From the NCBI GenBank assembly GCA_017538965.1, contig JAFYHU010000062.1, positions 1 to 64,000 of the forward strand: a DNA stretch of 64,000 nt, written 5' to 3'. Below the pieces are notes generated by a model. It saw nothing but the letters and a program-made list of their open reading frames with translations. It made no database searches and had not been told where the DNA came from. Positions 25,320 to 35,081 of this stretch are shown piece after piece. Positions within the stretch are counted from its first letter, which is position 1. Each line of letters opens with the position of its first letter. The position numbers and the translations under genes were made by a program. Source of the stretch: Oscillospiraceae bacterium (lineage in GTDB: Bacteria > Bacillota > Clostridia > Oscillospirales > Oscillospiraceae).

Positions 25320-27425
25320 TTAAGCACAGCGTTCAACGGCATCGGGATCAACAACCAGCCAGCCGCGCTGACGGCCGTAGGGCGCAGGCAGGTAGCGCCG
25401 TTCATCGGTCCTCACCAGGCGTTTTGACCGGCTGAGGATCTGACCGATGTCCCGGCTCATCTTCTGCTTTGTCTGTTCCGATTCATTCGGGTAGAGGTAG
25501 TCAATGACCATTCTTTTACAGATGAACTCGCTAAGGCGCTGCTTCGACAGATAGTCATCGACGGCCCCTTCGCGCCAGTCGTCCTCCATGGCGTTTTCCT
25601 GCGCACGGAAATACTCTTCCGTCAGTGAAGGATCGGCGAAGGAAGGCAGAGTTTTCTGATAATATCTCACAAGCGCTTCCGCCCAGCACTGAGCGATGTA
25701 GGAACGGCATTCTTCCTCGTGTTCATACAGATCCTTGGCAGAGGAATGGACCTCTGAGGGATAAAAGCGTCGGTTTCCGGTCTTGTCAGTAAGAAACATA
25801 GCATTGTTTGTGGTACCGATGAAGACGCAATGACGCGGCAGAATCGTGACATTCCGATCATACGGAAGACGATATTTGTCCTCACAGGCTGACACAAAAG
25901 ACTTCAGCTTTTCAACGGTGGTGGCGCTGAAAGCAGCCAGCTCGGGAATCTCGACGATCCAGGCACCCTGGAGCGCCTCAATGCTTTTCTGCTCACCGGA
26001 CATATCTCCGGTGGCAGTATAATTGGTATCATCCAAGGCCAGCCATCTTACTATGGTAGATTTCCCACTGCCCTGCTTTCCGACAAGCACGGGAACTTCA
26101 TCGAATTTACAGCCCGGATTCATGAGACGATGAATGCCGCCTGCGAAGATAAGAAGCGATACCTGGCGGGTATAGGGAGAATCTTCCACTTTCAGCCAGC
26201 GGTACAAAAAATGTTCAATCCGGTTGTTTCCGTCCCAGGGGATGGACGACACAAGATCAACGAGAGGGTTGTATTCATGCTCGCGCCAGAAGAGTTTCAG
26301 AGCATCGCTGTGCTTGTCACGGCTGTGGATATGATAGCGCTGTTCAATCATGCAGCGGCTTTTTGCATCGTCGGTGTCCGTCCATATGCGAATACATCCG
26401 TCTTCATGGACTTCCGGCCGCAAGGTCATCAGGTTGAAGCGAAGCCGATTATAGAACGGTTCATTCTGCATGATCGTGTAGAAATTGTTGATGGTAGGTT
26501 TTGGATAGTGGGGCGGCTTCTCATAGCGCTCGAGCTTCCAGGTCCAGTCCGCTTCTGACGAATCCGAGGGAGCGGGGGAGGAGATGTCTTCCCCAGCGAC
26601 GGGCGGCAGCGTGGACCCGGGAATGTCGTCATCAGCATCAACGGTAAGATTGGCGAGCTGAATAATTGTTTCCTCCGCACCCAGGGCCTCGACCATGTCG
26701 GAAATATCGCCTTTCTCGGGAATCTCGGGCCAGACGGCCTTCAGATTGAGAATGTGGACAGCACGGGCAAGCTCTTTCACATGATCATAAACGAAGCGGG
26801 CATAGTCCAGACCGGGGCTGTCGTTGTCCGGGAGGATGTAAACAAAGCGGTCACGGAAAACCTCGGACCAGGCGTCCTGCCATTTCTTTCTCCCGCCTCC
26901 GCCGTCCGGCGTCGTCACACAGGGAAGGCACAGAGTATTCACGACGGTGTTGACGTCCTTTTCCCCTTCGACCACGAAGAGACACTGAGAATCACCCAGA
27001 GAGTTCAGACCGTAGAGATTCGGGATCAGGCCGTTCAGGCCGCGCTGCCACACGCCGTCGTCCTCATGATCCCACCAGAAGTACTTCGAACCGTCCGGAT
27101 TTCGCATGCGGTGCTTCCGCAGACAGATGCCATGCTGAACATCTCTGTATTCATAGACATCCACCTCAACAGCACGTCCGGACTCAGGCTTCCCGTCCGG
27201 GAACAGGTCATGCATCCTGAGGCCGACTTTCCCGACGACCTCTTCGGGGGCGCAGCCGGCTTTGCAGTTGCAGAGAATCTTCCCGTCGCCTGACAGCGCA
27301 ATATGAAGACTGTTCACCCGGTCAGAATGGGCAGGGCAGCGTGCCGACCACTGGCGGTCCCCCTGCGCATTGCGGGAACACTCCTTCACGTTATCAAAAT
27401 GTCTGAGAAACCTGTCAATATCCAA
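25320..27425 (-). CDS. Primase-helicase of the VirE/VapE type (phage replication)
   Basis: About 701 residues from a TTG start at 27425 (GGAGG 11 bases upstream); an earlier GTG overlaps the ribosome site. The N-terminus has a CHC2-like zinc finger (CPAH at 30-33, CNCKAGC at 52-58), then a Toprim-like primase region (LFVVEGEKDVNTV, VYILPDNDSPGLD), a linker, and in the C-terminal half a VirE-type SF3-like ATPase with Walker A VLVGKQGSGKST. Such proteins start replication in phages and in phage-inducible islands. It is divergent from the repressor gene with operator-like repeats between them. Confidence 0.85.
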   Translation of the reverse strand: MDIDRFLRHFDNVKECSRNAQGDRQWSARCPAHSDRVNSLHIALSGDGKILCNCKAGCAPEEVVGKVGLRMHDLFPDGKPESGRAVEVDVYEYRDVQHGICLRKHRMRNPDGSKYFWWDHEDDGVWQRGLNGLIPNLYGLNSLGDSQCLFVVEGEKDVNTVVNTLCLPCVTTPDGGGGRKKWQDAWSEVFRDRFVYILPDNDSPGLDYARFVYDHVKELARAVHILNLKAVWPEIPEKGDISDMVEALGAEETIIQLANLTVDADDDIPGSTLPPVAGEDISSPAPSDSSEADWTWKLERYEKPPHYPKPTINNFYTIMQNEPFYNRLRFNLMTLRPEVHEDGCIRIWTDTDDAKSRCMIEQRYHIHSRDKHSDALKLFWREHEYNPLVDLVSSIPWDGNNRIEHFLYRWLKVEDSPYTRQVSLLIFAGGIHRLMNPGCKFDEVPVLVGKQGSGKSTIVRWLALDDTNYTATGDMSGEQKSIEALQGAWIVEIPELAAFSATTVEKLKSFVSACEDKYRLPYDRNVTILPRHCVFIGTTNNAMFLTDKTGNRRFYPSEVHSSAKDLYEHEEECRSYIAQCWAEALVRYYQKTLPSFADPSLTEEYFRAQENAMEDDWREGAVDDYLSKQRLSEFICKRMVIDYLYPNESEQTKQKMSRDIGQILSRSKRLVRTDERRYLPAPYGRQRGWLVVDPDAVERCA

Positions 27426-27500
27426 TAAAACTTTCACCTCCGTAAAACAAGAAAGAACCACTTTCTGATGCGCATTATAGCACCCGGATTTCCGCTTGTC

Positions 27501-27666
27501 AAGCAATACTGGCTGCAGTATATAAAGTGAAAGTATCACTTGTTGTTCGGCGTCGAAGGAGTCGGGAGAACAGTTTTACTTCCCTCTGCGCGGTCGGTGA
27601 CAAAACGGAAACTTGACTTTTCAAGCAAAAGTGATATAATATAAAAATAGAAAGTATTACTTGCTG
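27501..27666. promoter_or_regulatory. Repressor operator repeats in divergent control region
   Basis: GAAAGTATCACTTGTTG (27529-27545) and GAAAGTATTACTTGCTG (27650-27666) are direct copies; AAGCAATACT (about 27501-27510) is an inverted partial copy. They flank the region between the primase gene and the repressor gene as lytic-switch operators would. TATAAT-like boxes overlap the second copy (27634-27639). Confidence 0.65.
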
Positions 27667-27680
27667 CGAGGTGACAGAAC

Positions 27681-28349
27681 ATGCCGAAATCCAGTTATGC
27701 TTCCTTTAATGAAGAGAAATACCATTCCGCATTTGCGACGGTTCTCCGGGAAGAGCTGCTGAAAACCCCGGAGGATGTAAAAGAACTGGCCGAATTCCTG
27801 CAGATTTCTCCGCAGGCAGTCAACCAGTTCAAACAGGGACAGAGTTTTCCGAAGATCGAAAACCTGATCAAAATCGCCCAGCATTTCAACTGCTCGCTGG
27901 ACTATCTGATCGGCCTTTCGGATGTGCGTTCGCCGGAGGCCGACCTTCAGGCCGTCTGCGACTACACAGGATTGTCGGAAGAATCTATCTCAAAACTGCA
28001 TAAAGAAGCGCAAATAACAAAAAAGAGAAGAAAAACAAGAACCTTATCAATGGATGAAGACTGGGTACGATCAATAGACATGATGATTACAAAACAACCC
28101 AAACTCTTCGAGATGATCAGTGACTATCTTTATAATACGTATGACAGATTCATTCTGCCCACCGGAGAGAATAACAAATCGTATCCGGTTGTTATCTTAA
28201 AGCACTATGAAGACAACGGCTACTCAAACTCGAAATTGGTGATTCCTGAGGAAGTCCAGGAACTGGACCTGCTGAGAATTGAGAAATACCTGAGAGAATT
28301 CCGGCAGGCAGTACAGAAAGGCGAAATCGAGAGACCCCAACCGGTTTGA
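27681..28349 (+). CDS. Phage-type XRE repressor
   Basis: A 222-residue protein. A helix-turn-helix occupies about 28-80 (DVKELAEFLQISPQAVNQFK, QGQSFPKIENLIKIAQHFN, then SLDYLIGLSD), typical of C1/Cro-like repressors. The C-terminal 130 residues are helical and charged and show no S24 peptidase signature, so it would not self-cleave in an SOS response. GAGGTGACAG precedes the ATG. It is divergent from the primase-terminase genes and probably represses them through the flanking repeats. Confidence 0.83.
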   Translation: MPKSSYASFNEEKYHSAFATVLREELLKTPEDVKELAEFLQISPQAVNQFKQGQSFPKIENLIKIAQHFNCSLDYLIGLSDVRSPEADLQAVCDYTGLSEESISKLHKEAQITKKRRKTRTLSMDEDWVRSIDMMITKQPKLFEMISDYLYNTYDRFILPTGENNKSYPVVILKHYEDNGYSNSKLVIPEEVQELDLLRIEKYLREFRQAVQKGEIERPQPV

Positions 28350-28420
28350 TCGCCTGTACGAATGTTTTTGCTGTTTAAGGCTGCCAGTTGTGATAAAATA
28401 AAAAAACCTACGGATTTGTG

Positions 28421-28918
28421 ATGGAAGAAAGCGATGTGAGAAAGGTGAGCAGGGTTAAAGAGCTACAGAAAAAGGTTTTTGCAATTCTGGGAAAAATAGA
28501 GGATGACGATAAGCGGGCGAAGGCCGCGGCGCATCTGCACGGAGTTTCTCTGGCGGCGGTCATGATTGCAAAGAAACGCGGGGAAGACCCGGAGCTTGCG
28601 GCCATGGCGGGATTGCTGCATGATCTGCATGCGTATAAATCCGGCAGCTATGACGATCATGCGCATCTCGGCGCGGAGTATGCAAGGAAGCTGCTGGAGA
28701 AGCTGGAAATCACCACAGCAGAAGAAACGGAAATCATCTGCTCGGCCATCTGGCATCATGACAACAAGGCAGAGACCGATGGACCGATGGATGAGGTCCT
28801 GAAGGACGCGGATGTGATCGACCACTCTCTGAGCGATCCCACGAAAGAAATCAAGGAACACGAGAGGGAGAGGTATTTAAAGCTGTGCGAGGAGTTTGGG
28901 ATTAAAGAAGAAAGTTAA
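28421..28918 (+). CDS. HD-domain phosphohydrolase
   Basis: About 165 residues. The metal-dependent HD signature is seen as LHGVSLAAVM, GLLHDLHAYK, SAIWHHDNKAE and DADVIDHS in the right order for a small HD-superfamily phosphohydrolase acting on a nucleotide or similar substrate. GTG (28418) directly before the ATG (28421) is also possible; no good ribosome site is seen for either. It is just after the phage remnant and before a repeat array; no functional partner is evident. Confidence 0.8.
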   Translation: MEESDVRKVSRVKELQKKVFAILGKIEDDDKRAKAAAHLHGVSLAAVMIAKKRGEDPELAAMAGLLHDLHAYKSGSYDDHAHLGAEYARKLLEKLEITTAEETEIICSAIWHHDNKAETDGPMDEVLKDADVIDHSLSDPTKEIKEHERERYLKLCEEFGIKEES

Positions 28919-28937
28919 GCGCTGCGGAGCAGCGCAG

Positions 28938-29170
28938 AGTTGAGAAGAGAGATAGAGTTGAGAGTGGAGAGTTGAGAGTTGAGAGACGGGGAGGGCGCCT
29001 GCGGGCGCGTTAGAGAGAGTTGAGAGTTGAGAGTGGAGAGTTGAGAGACGGGGAGGGCGCCTGCGGGCGCGTTAGAGAGAGTTGAGAGTTGAGAGTGGAG
29101 AGTTGAGAGACGGGGGGAGGGCGCCTGCGGGCGCAGGGCTTGCGGAGCGATCTGGGGATCGCTCCCTACG
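28938..29170. repeat. Purine-rich tandem array with family A unit
   Basis: About three tandem units near 61-64 bp each: GTTGAGAGTGGAGAGTTGAG, ACGGGGAGGGCGCC, TGCGGGCGCGTTAGAGAGA. The last runs into GCGCC-TGCG-GGCGC (29121-29134) and the GGAGCGATC/GATCGCTCC hairpin (29144-29165). Not CRISPR: units are contiguous, with no unique spacers. Confidence 0.75.
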
Positions 29171-29252
29171 GGTGCAGGATTACCTGCGCGTCAGGATGCT
29201 CCCTACGGGCGAAAAGAAGAGGGAAAGGGCGGAAGAAAGGATTACGGGTGGG

Positions 29253-30416
29253 ATGAATACGAGGAAAATGAAAACAGAAGATTATAATAGAAATATAACG
29301 GATTATGAGACGTTTCTGACGGAAAATCACAGAAGGGTCAACCTTTTGCTGAATAAATTTCTTCGCTTCTCTGTTCTGATCGGGCCGCTTCTGATGCTGG
29401 CCATACGGTTTGGGATCTTCCACAGCGTTTCCTATAAATCCTGCATCATTGTGACCGTGCTGCTTGTGGCGCTCTGCGGGATCCACTATCTGCTGATCAG
29501 ACGGGAGGAAAACACGACACGGGCGGCCATCATCGCGTTTCTGGCCATCGACATCATGCTGATCCTGATGAACAGCGCACATATCGGAATTTACATGACC
29601 TGGTTTGTTGTGCCGCTGATCAGCCTTCTTTTCTGCGACTACAAGATCTATGCAATCGCGGTTGTGATCAATTATTGCATTATGACGCTGTCGGTATGGA
29701 TCGTCTCACCGTATTATGCGGGGCTGCGGGTGGATTTTGACAGCCCGTTCCAGTACTTTGCCGGAAGAATGGGCGGATTTACCATAGAGACTCTCATCAT
29801 GGTTGCGGCCGGGTACAGCCTGTGCAGGATTTCCACATCCCACTATCAGGAACTGATCGAGAAATTTCAGATTCTCAGAGAGAATAAACGACAGATGGAT
29901 GAGCAGGTCCGAATTTCCATGACGGACGAGCTTACCGGCGTCTATAACAGAAGATGTTTTGATACGGATATCGAGCAGTATCGGGAGAAGGAGCCGGAAG
30001 AGAATTTCGTTCTGTTCTCGGTGGATGTCAACGGGCTGAAAGAAACGAATGATACCAGGGGCCACCTGGCCGGGGACGAACTGCTGATCGCAACGGCGGA
30101 CTGCCTCACAAAGGTGATCGGGATGATCGGAAAGGTGTACCGGACCGGCGGAGATGAATTCCTGGCGATTGCGGGAACGGATGCGCCGGAAGAAATACTG
30201 GAGGAGATCAATCGCCTTTCCGCCGCATGGCATGGGAAATACGAGGAAAAACTGTCGCTGTCGATCGGGTATGCTTCGCACAGGGAGCATCCCGAGGCGG
30301 ATATTCAAAGTCTCGAAAATCTGGCGGATCAGATGATGTATCGGGAAAAAGATCGGTATTACAGCACCCCGGGGCTGGACCGGCGGAGAACGGAAAGCAG
30401 AGAGAAAGGTTTTTGA
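29253..30416 (+). CDS. Membrane diguanylate cyclase (multi-TM + GGDEF)
   Basis: About 387 residues. Five to six hydrophobic helices (about 35-205) form an unassigned membrane sensor, followed by a short coiled coil and a GGDEF domain with intact TGGDEF at 298-303 after FSVDVNGLKETND. Thus c-di-GMP synthesis is likely. The frame is open upstream through the repeat array; I placed the start at the ATG 29253 (GGGTGGG upstream), with ATG 29268 (GAGG upstream) as alternative. The esterase gene follows 19 bases later. Confidence 0.85.
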   Translation: MNTRKMKTEDYNRNITDYETFLTENHRRVNLLLNKFLRFSVLIGPLLMLAIRFGIFHSVSYKSCIIVTVLLVALCGIHYLLIRREENTTRAAIIAFLAIDIMLILMNSAHIGIYMTWFVVPLISLLFCDYKIYAIAVVINYCIMTLSVWIVSPYYAGLRVDFDSPFQYFAGRMGGFTIETLIMVAAGYSLCRISTSHYQELIEKFQILRENKRQMDEQVRISMTDELTGVYNRRCFDTDIEQYREKEPEENFVLFSVDVNGLKETNDTRGHLAGDELLIATADCLTKVIGMIGKVYRTGGDEFLAIAGTDAPEEILEEINRLSAAWHGKYEEKLSLSIGYASHREHPEADIQSLENLADQMMYREKDRYYSTPGLDRRRTESREKGF

Positions 30417-30435
30417 ACGCCGAGATGGTTCGCTT

Positions 30436-31857
30436 ATGAGAGAAGAGAAAAGAGAGAAGAGAGACGGGGAATTTCCGCTGCGGCGGGAAAATGAAACGAG
30501 GAACCGTCCCCTGTTTCACTTCCTGACAACGGGACTGCTGTTCCTGCTTGTCGGAGCGCTGGCTGTCGGATTGACGATGTACCTGAAATCCGGCAGACTG
30601 ATGAAAAGCAAACAGGAAAACTGTGCCCATGAGCTCTGGAAGAACGGCGAATGCGTGTACTGCGGGTACCGCTGCCCTCACGAAAGCTGGGAAGAGGGAC
30701 GCTGCGTCCGGTGCGGGTACGAGTGCGGCCATGCGTGGAAGGACGGGGTCTGTACAATCTGCGGGCTGGAATGCGGGCATCCCGCGTTTGTCGACGGAGC
30801 CTGCGAGGTCTGCGGGTTTCAGTGCCCCGGCCACGAATTTGAAAACGGGGTCTGCAAACTCTGCGGAATCGCATGCGAACACGAATGGGAAGACGGCGTT
30901 TGCCGGAAGTGTCAGATGGTGTGCACGCACGAATCCCATGATAAAGAGACCCGGAAATGTACGGAATGCGGCAAAATCACCCATCATTCCTTTGTGAACG
31001 GGGTCTGCGAATGCGGAGCGGAGCCTGCGTTTTACGACGCCCGGCTGCCCGAAGAATACTATGAGCCCTGCGAGCACGCCGGAACGGTGGAAAAAGTGGA
31101 ATACTCCCTGGAGCCCGGCGGGTATTGGGAGACGGAAGTCCGAAAGACCATGAACGTGTATCTGCCTTACGGATACGATGCGCAGAAAGCCTATGACGTT
31201 CTGATCCTGATCCACGGGGGATGGGAAACGGAAGACGCGTTGATCACCAGAGAATATGATTACGGATTCAATCTGGTGATGAAGAACGTCTATGATCAGA
31301 TGATGGACCGCGGGATCTGCGAACCGATGATTCTCGTATTTCCGACCAGCTACAACGGGGAAAACTATACTCTGGATTCGAGCTACGGAAGCTTTGCGGC
31401 GGAACTCACGGAGACGATTCTCCCGTACGTGGCAGAGCATTACAGCACCTATGCCGCGTCGGGAAAAATCCGGGATCTTCAGGAGGCGCGGATGCATTTC
31501 GGCATCGGAGGCGTTTCCAACGGATCGCTATTTGCGCTGCACAGCGGGATGCTGCTGAACTATGATCTGTTCGGGAGCTATGTCTGCCTGTCGGGCAACA
31601 ACCTGGCACCGGGAGAGATCGACGAATTTGTTCAGAATACGCAGAAGGATCTGCCCTTCGGGTATTTCTTCGCCGGGGCCGGAAGCTATGACGACCAGAG
31701 AGACAATGCCCGGCAGGGATATCAGATGCTTGTGGAGAAGTCGGGGAAACTGACGGAAGGGAAGAACGCCATGTATCTTGAAGTCGAGGGAGAGCATGAG
31801 ATCGCGGTGTGGTGCACGGAGTTCTTCAATGCAATGCAGGTTTTGTTTGAGAGTTGA
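30436..31857 (+). CDS. Membrane-anchored esterase with tandem Cys/His zinc-knuckle-like repeats
   Basis: A 473-residue protein. A short charged N-terminus overlaps a REP-like repeat (30492-30518); a membrane helix (about 30-50) is followed by about seven repeats of the form H-x-W-x-x-G-x-C-x-x-C-G (about 62-195), e.g. CAHELWKNGECVYCGYRCPH, then an alpha/beta hydrolase of the esterase D/feruloyl esterase type (about 220-473). Catalytic parts: HGGWETED, GGVSNGS with Ser361, SYDDQRDN, and His in EGEHEIAVW. The repeats probably bind metals or a wall polymer on the outer face. No ribosome site is clear, so the start is uncertain. Confidence 0.78.
   Translation: MREEKREKRDGEFPLRRENETRNRPLFHFLTTGLLFLLVGALAVGLTMYLKSGRLMKSKQENCAHELWKNGECVYCGYRCPHESWEEGRCVRCGYECGHAWKDGVCTICGLECGHPAFVDGACEVCGFQCPGHEFENGVCKLCGIACEHEWEDGVCRKCQMVCTHESHDKETRKCTECGKITHHSFVNGVCECGAEPAFYDARLPEEYYEPCEHAGTVEKVEYSLEPGGYWETEVRKTMNVYLPYGYDAQKAYDVLILIHGGWETEDALITREYDYGFNLVMKNVYDQMMDRGICEPMILVFPTSYNGENYTLDSSYGSFAAELTETILPYVAEHYSTYAASGKIRDLQEARMHFGIGGVSNGSLFALHSGMLLNYDLFGSYVCLSGNNLAPGEIDEFVQNTQKDLPFGYFFAGAGSYDDQRDNARQGYQMLVEKSGKLTEGKNAMYLEVEGEHEIAVWCTEFFNAMQVLFES
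30492..30518. repeat. REP-like palindrome inside coding sequence (family D)
   Basis: TGAAAC (30492-30497) and GTTTCA (30513-30518) flank the core GAGGAACCGTCCCCT, identical to the copy at 42717-42743. Confidence 0.65.
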
Positions 31858-31875
31858 GAGTGGAGAGTTGAGAGA

Positions 31876-31909
31876 AGAGATGGCGCCTGCGGGCGCCATT
31901 TCTCTTTTT
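31876..31909 (+). terminator. Intrinsic terminator built on a GCGCC-TGCG-GGCGC repeat
   Basis: ATGGCGCC (31880-31887) pairs with GGCGCCAT (31892-31899) around TGCG, followed by TTCTCTTTTT. Preceded by a short GAGTTGAGAG repeat as at 28.9 kb. Confidence 0.7.
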
Positions 31910-31990
31910 CCCAATTTCACCAAATTCCCAGATGTTGATTCTTTCCCTTTATAGAAATCTACAAATTGTGTCCAAAGTGTGAAAAAGAGC

Positions 31991-32699
<709 letters not shown>

Positions 32700-32752
32700 C
32701 CCATTCTCCATACATCCCCAGGCATTCCCAGTATTCTATAGAGAAAGGTCGA

Positions 32753-34087
32753 ATGAAAATGGAAAAACCTGCTGTTCACATGACGTACGGCATCAAAGAC
32801 AAGCCGAAACTCGGAGAGATCGCGCTGGCTGCGGTACAGCAGCTGCTGGCGATTATGGTAGCCACGATCGCGGTTCCCGCGGCAGTCGGCAACGGATTGA
32901 GCGCCTCGGCCGCCCTCTTCGGCGCGGGCTGCGGCACGATGATCTATCTGCTGTTCACCAAGAGCTCAAGCCCGGTGTTTCTCGGCTCGTCGTTTGCGTT
33001 CATCGGACCGATGCTCACCGCGTTTGCGGGAGCAGCCTCGATGGCGATCGGCTATGCCGGCCTGATCATCGGCGCCGCGATTGCGGCTCTCGTCTACGTG
33101 ATCATCGCGCTCGTCGTCAAGTTCTGCGGCGTCAAGTGGATCGACAAGCTGATGCCGCCGGTGGTCATCGGACCGACCGTGGCAATCATCGGACTTTCGC
33201 TTTCCTCCTATGCCATCAGCCTGCTGATGTCTTCGGACATTGAGGGCGGCAACCCGCAGATCGGCCTCCTGTGCGGCCTGGTCACGCTGGTCATCGCAAT
33301 GCTGGTCTCGACCTTCGGGAAGAAGACGATGAAGCTGATCCCGTTCATGGTCGGCATTGTCGGCGGCTATTTCCTGGCAAGCCTTCTGTACCTCATCGGC
33401 AAGAACACCGGCAATGTCGGTCTGCAGGTCATCAACTACAGCGCGTTCAACCAGGTAAAATCCATCATTTCGCTGCCGGACTTCACCTTCCTGAAGGCCG
33501 ACTGGAACGGGATCAGCGCGGGCTATCTGCTGACGCTCTTCGTGGCCTATGCGCCGGTCGCCTTTGTCGTCTTTGCGGAGCATCTGGCCGACCATAAGAA
33601 CCTCTCGTCGATCATCGGCGTGAACCTGCTCGAGGAGCCCGGCCTGACCCGCACCCTGCTCGGCGACGGCATCGGGTCGGCGGTCGGAACCTTCTTCGGC
33701 GGCTGCCCGAACACCACCTACGGAGAATCCATCGCCTGCGTAGCCCTGACCGGAAACGCCTCCACGATCAGCATCTGGGGCGCCGCGATCGCCGCGATCA
33801 TCTTCTCGCTGATCACCCCGCTGGTCGCCTTCCTTGAGACCATTCCCAGCTGCGTGATGGGCGGCGTCTGTGTGGCGCTGTACGGCTTTATCGCGAGCTC
33901 GGGCTTCAAGATGTTCCAGAGCGTGGACCTCAACAAGAACCGCAATCTGTACACGGCCTGCGTGATCTTCATCGTCGGTGTCGGCGGAATGACGGTGTCG
34001 TTCGGGACGGTGGAAATCCGGACGGTCGCCTGCGCGCTGATCCTCGGCATTCTGACCAACCTGATGCTGGCGAAGGAAAAGGATTGA
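32753..34087 (+). CDS. uraA: Uracil/xanthine permease (NCS2/NAT family, UraA-like)
   Basis: A 444-residue protein with about 14 hydrophobic helices that imports uracil by proton symport. The family marks SSPVFLGSSFAFIGPM (about 75-90) and GGCPNTTYGESIA (about 318-330) are present. Position after pyrR points to uracil rather than xanthine. AAAGG precedes the ATG. No terminator is obvious; the family A hairpin at 34119-34140 follows. Confidence 0.92.
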   Translation: MKMEKPAVHMTYGIKDKPKLGEIALAAVQQLLAIMVATIAVPAAVGNGLSASAALFGAGCGTMIYLLFTKSSSPVFLGSSFAFIGPMLTAFAGAASMAIGYAGLIIGAAIAALVYVIIALVVKFCGVKWIDKLMPPVVIGPTVAIIGLSLSSYAISLLMSSDIEGGNPQIGLLCGLVTLVIAMLVSTFGKKTMKLIPFMVGIVGGYFLASLLYLIGKNTGNVGLQVINYSAFNQVKSIISLPDFTFLKADWNGISAGYLLTLFVAYAPVAFVVFAEHLADHKNLSSIIGVNLLEEPGLTRTLLGDGIGSAVGTFFGGCPNTTYGESIACVALTGNASTISIWGAAIAAIIFSLITPLVAFLETIPSCVMGGVCVALYGFIASSGFKMFQSVDLNKNRNLYTACVIFIVGVGGMTVSFGTVEIRTVACALILGILTNLMLAKEKD

Positions 34088-34118
34088 GATAAGAGTTTTC
34101 CGCTGCGGCGGGGATTGC

Positions 34119-34140
34119 GGAGCGATCTGGGGATCGCTCC
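34119..34140. repeat. Family A hairpin
   Basis: GGAGCGATC (34119-34127), TGGG, GATCGCTCC (34132-34140), then CTACG. Confidence 0.7.
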
Positions 34141-34254
34141 CTACGAATTATGCTCCTGCGAGGCTGCGGTGAGGGAAAGGAATTGTATTTCACTGAGGGT
34201 GGTGCTATAATGAGGGCAGCCAAAACGGCAACATCTTAAAGGAGGTACATTCTT

Positions 34255-34833
34255 ATGGCAAAAAAGGTATTGCTTCTCTGCGGTGATTTTACAGAGGACT
34301 ACGAGACCATGGTTCCGTTCCAGGCGCTCGGCGTTCTGGGCTATCAGGTCGATGCGGTCTGCCCGGACAAGAAGGCCGGCGAGACCGTCGCCACGGCGGT
34401 TCACGACTTCCTGGGTGAGCAGACCTATACCGAGCTTCGCGGACACAACTTTGCTCTGACGGCGGACTTCGACGCGGTGAAGACGGAGGACTACTGCGGC
34501 CTGTTCATTACCGGCGGCCGCGCCCCCGAGTACATCCGCCTGAATGCGCGCGTGATCGAGATCGTGAAAGAGTTCTTTGCGGCGAACAAGCCTGTTGCGG
34601 CAATCTGCCACGGCCCGCAGGTGCTGGCGGCGGCAGGCGTGCTGAACGGATACAAGGCCACGGCCTATCCCGCGGTGGGTCCGGACGTGATGCTGGCAGG
34701 CGGCACCTATGTCGCGGTCGGCGTGGACGAAGCGGTTGTGGACCGCAATCTGGTCACCTCTCCGGCATGGCCCGGCGACACGGCGATTGTGCGCGAGTTT
34801 GCCAAGCTGATGGGCGCGAAGATCGAGATCTGA
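34255..34833 (+). CDS. DJ-1/PfpI-family protein
   Basis: A 192-residue flavodoxin-fold protein. The nucleophile elbow [14 protein letters not shown] has Cys118; [11 protein letters not shown] precedes it, as in PfpI-type members (deglycase, chaperone or protease activities are described in the family). Full family length. AAAGGAGG lies ahead of the ATG with about 9 bases spacing. It stands alone, ended by a strong terminator. Confidence 0.9.
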   Translation: MAKKVLLLCGDFTEDYETMVPFQALGVLGYQVDAVCPDKKAGETVATAVHDFLGEQTYTELRGHNFALTADFDAVKTEDYCGLFITGGRAPEYIRLNARVIEIVKEFFAANKPVAAICHGPQVLAAAGVLNGYKATAYPAVGPDVMLAGGTYVAVGVDEAVVDRNLVTSPAWPGDTAIVREFAKLMGAKIEI

Positions 34834-34861
34834 AGAAGACAAAACAAGCAAATATGCAAAT

Positions 34862-34889
34862 AAAAAAGCCGCCGGACGGCGGCTTTTTT
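34862..34889 (+). terminator. Intrinsic terminator
   Basis: AAAAAAGCCGCC and GGCGGCTTTTTT form a perfect 12-bp stem around GGAC. Confidence 0.88.
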
Positions 34890-34926
34890 GCGCCTGCGGG
34901 CGCAGGATTTTTCGCTGCGGCGAAGA

Positions 34927-35025
34927 ACACCTCATCCGCCCCAGTGTGCGCACTGGGGCACCTTCCCCATGAGGGGAAGGGCGCCTGCGGGCGCAGGGAG
35001 AGCGGAGCGATCTGGGGATCGCTCC
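34927..35025. repeat. Family C and family A repeats in tandem
   Basis: AACACCTCATCCG, inner stem CCCCAGTG/CACTGGGG, CACCTTCCCC, ATG, AGGGGAAGG, then GCGCC-TGCG-GGCGC (34981-34994) and GGAGCGATC/GATCGCTCC (35004-35025). After it two GCGCGTCA-TGCT units run to 35085. Confidence 0.7.
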
Positions 35026-35081
35026 CTACGGGGGCAGAATTGCTCGCGCGTCAGAATGCTTCCCGCGCGTCAGGATGCTCC

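Noticed and set aside
27426-27539. 38-codon extension of the primase-helicase
   Set aside because: It would overlap the operator region; the ribosome site and zinc-finger start favour the TTG at 27425.
28938-29115. Tandem repeats that might suggest a CRISPR array
   Set aside because: Units are contiguous and near-identical over their full length, with no unique spacers, no palindromic 28-37-base direct repeat and no cas genes.
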